A stretch of DNA of 64,000 nt from Mycobacterium basiliense (GTDB lineage: Bacteria > Actinomycetota > Actinomycetes > Mycobacteriales > Mycobacteriaceae). How positions within the stretch are numbered: position 1 is the stretch's first letter; each line of letters starts with the position of its first letter. Below, piece after piece: positions 63,715 through 64,000 of the stretch. A program made the position numbers and the translations under genes. The stretch lies in the NCBI RefSeq assembly GCF_900292015.1, contig NZ_LR130759.1, positions 3,472,001-3,536,000 of the forward strand. The letters are read 5' to 3'. The notes beneath the pieces were generated by a model. That model made no database searches. It had not been told where the DNA came from and saw only the letters and a program-made list of their open reading frames with translations.

Positions 63715-64000
63715 GGGTAGGTTTCCGGCGTCTTACCGCTAGTCCACAAACTCATTCGGTCAAGTGGCTCCAGCGCCCGGGTCTCATCGATGTGGATCAT
63801 CGCGTCGAATTGATCGGCGGGGCGCACGTGGAAGTAGTGGCTTTGCCGTTCCGTTGCGGGCAGGTAGATCACCCCGATGGCACGACCCAACCGAACGACC
63901 GACAGCGGATCGGCGGCCTCGGGGCTGACCACCGCGGACACCAGAAACGCGTCCTTGCCGGTCTCGTGGAACAGTTCTTCAACGCTGCCGCTGAGCGCGG
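63702..64000 (-). CDS. C-terminus of an erythromycin-esterase-family protein (partial)
   Basis: The last ~98 residues are in the window; the gene continues beyond its end. [20 protein letters not shown] and [20 protein letters not shown] are the typical end of the erythromycin esterase family. In M. tuberculosis, the DosR-regulon protein Rv2030c fuses this domain to a phosphoribosyltransferase; given the neighbours, this may be its homologue. The upstream domain cannot be seen. Confidence 0.75.
   Translation of the reverse strand, partial: ALSGSVEELFHETGKDAFLVSAVVSPEAADPLSVVRLGRAIGVIYLPATERQSHYFHVRPADQFDAMIHIDETRALEPLDRMSLWTSGKTPETYPSGL

Overview
The window is mycobacterial, most probably from a slow-growing species close to the M. 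tuberculosis/M. kansasii group. The sequence is GC-rich. It carries PE and PE-PPE proteins, several WS/DGAT triacylglycerol synthases, F420-type enzymes, a mycobacterial-type ferredoxin-dependent sulfite reductase (sirA), FprA/FdxC, a haloalkane dehalogenase of the DhmA type, a REP13E12-type remnant and a DosR/DosS locus. Gene names rest on recalled resemblance to M. tuberculosis proteins; no database search was run.

Layout. 1-5.7 kb: tail of an Excalibur protein, a QueD-like pterin synthase, a translationally coupled ATP-grasp/serine-hydrolase pair, and a SIR2 protein with a macro-like N-terminus (defence-like). 5.7-12 kb: a deazaflavin oxidoreductase with a divergent TetR, an FAD monooxygenase, a PknD-like Ser/Thr kinase with an NHL propeller, and a PE-type hydrolase. 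12-20.2 kb: a triacylglycerol synthase, PEP synthase, phosphofructokinase, a GlcD-type oxidase and a broken phospholipase C. 20.4-21.5 kb: two divergent small genes that look like type VII secretion substrates. 22-30 kb: PitB, then a sulfur-assimilation block (sirA-cysH-sirB), a LysR regulator, and the electron suppliers fprA-fdxC. 30-41.5 kb: PE-PPE hydrolase, TetR plus flavin monooxygenase, a small ClpX-zinc-finger/HTH protein with twin operators, a lipase/tocopherol-cyclase-like/WS-DGAT set, a DsbA-like protein, a chagasin-like lipoprotein and a CPA1 antiporter. 41.6-50 kb: a degraded stretch with three pseudogenes (FAD monooxygenase, an unrecognised protein, an MTA/SAH nucleosidase) among live genes (TetR, LLM oxidoreductase, lipoproteins, M23 peptidase). 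50-57 kb: metallophosphoesterase, a triple-DUF190 protein, a small membrane protein, a cysQ operon, a 13E12 remnant and dhmA. 57.4-64 kb: a dormancy (DosR) island with an Rv2004c-like kinase, two universal stress proteins, dosS, dosR and the end of an erythromycin-esterase-like protein.

How the parts work together. The most coherent system is sulfur assimilation. SirA needs reduced ferredoxin and siroheme. FprA and FdxC can supply electrons, SirB can supply siroheme, CysH makes sulfite, and CysQ (25 kb away) removes PAP/PAPS. The sirA upstream region and the lysR/fprA intergenic region carry the same 27-bp composite element (CACAAC-N5-[GC]TTGTG-N4-CACAAC), so the LysR protein is a strong candidate regulator of both. 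The DosR island has DosR-box-like sites before one stress protein and, more weakly, elsewhere. Several genes appear to be transcribed leaderlessly, with a TANNNT element 6-8 nt before the start codon.

No tRNA, rRNA, CRISPR array, intact insertion sequence or prophage was seen.
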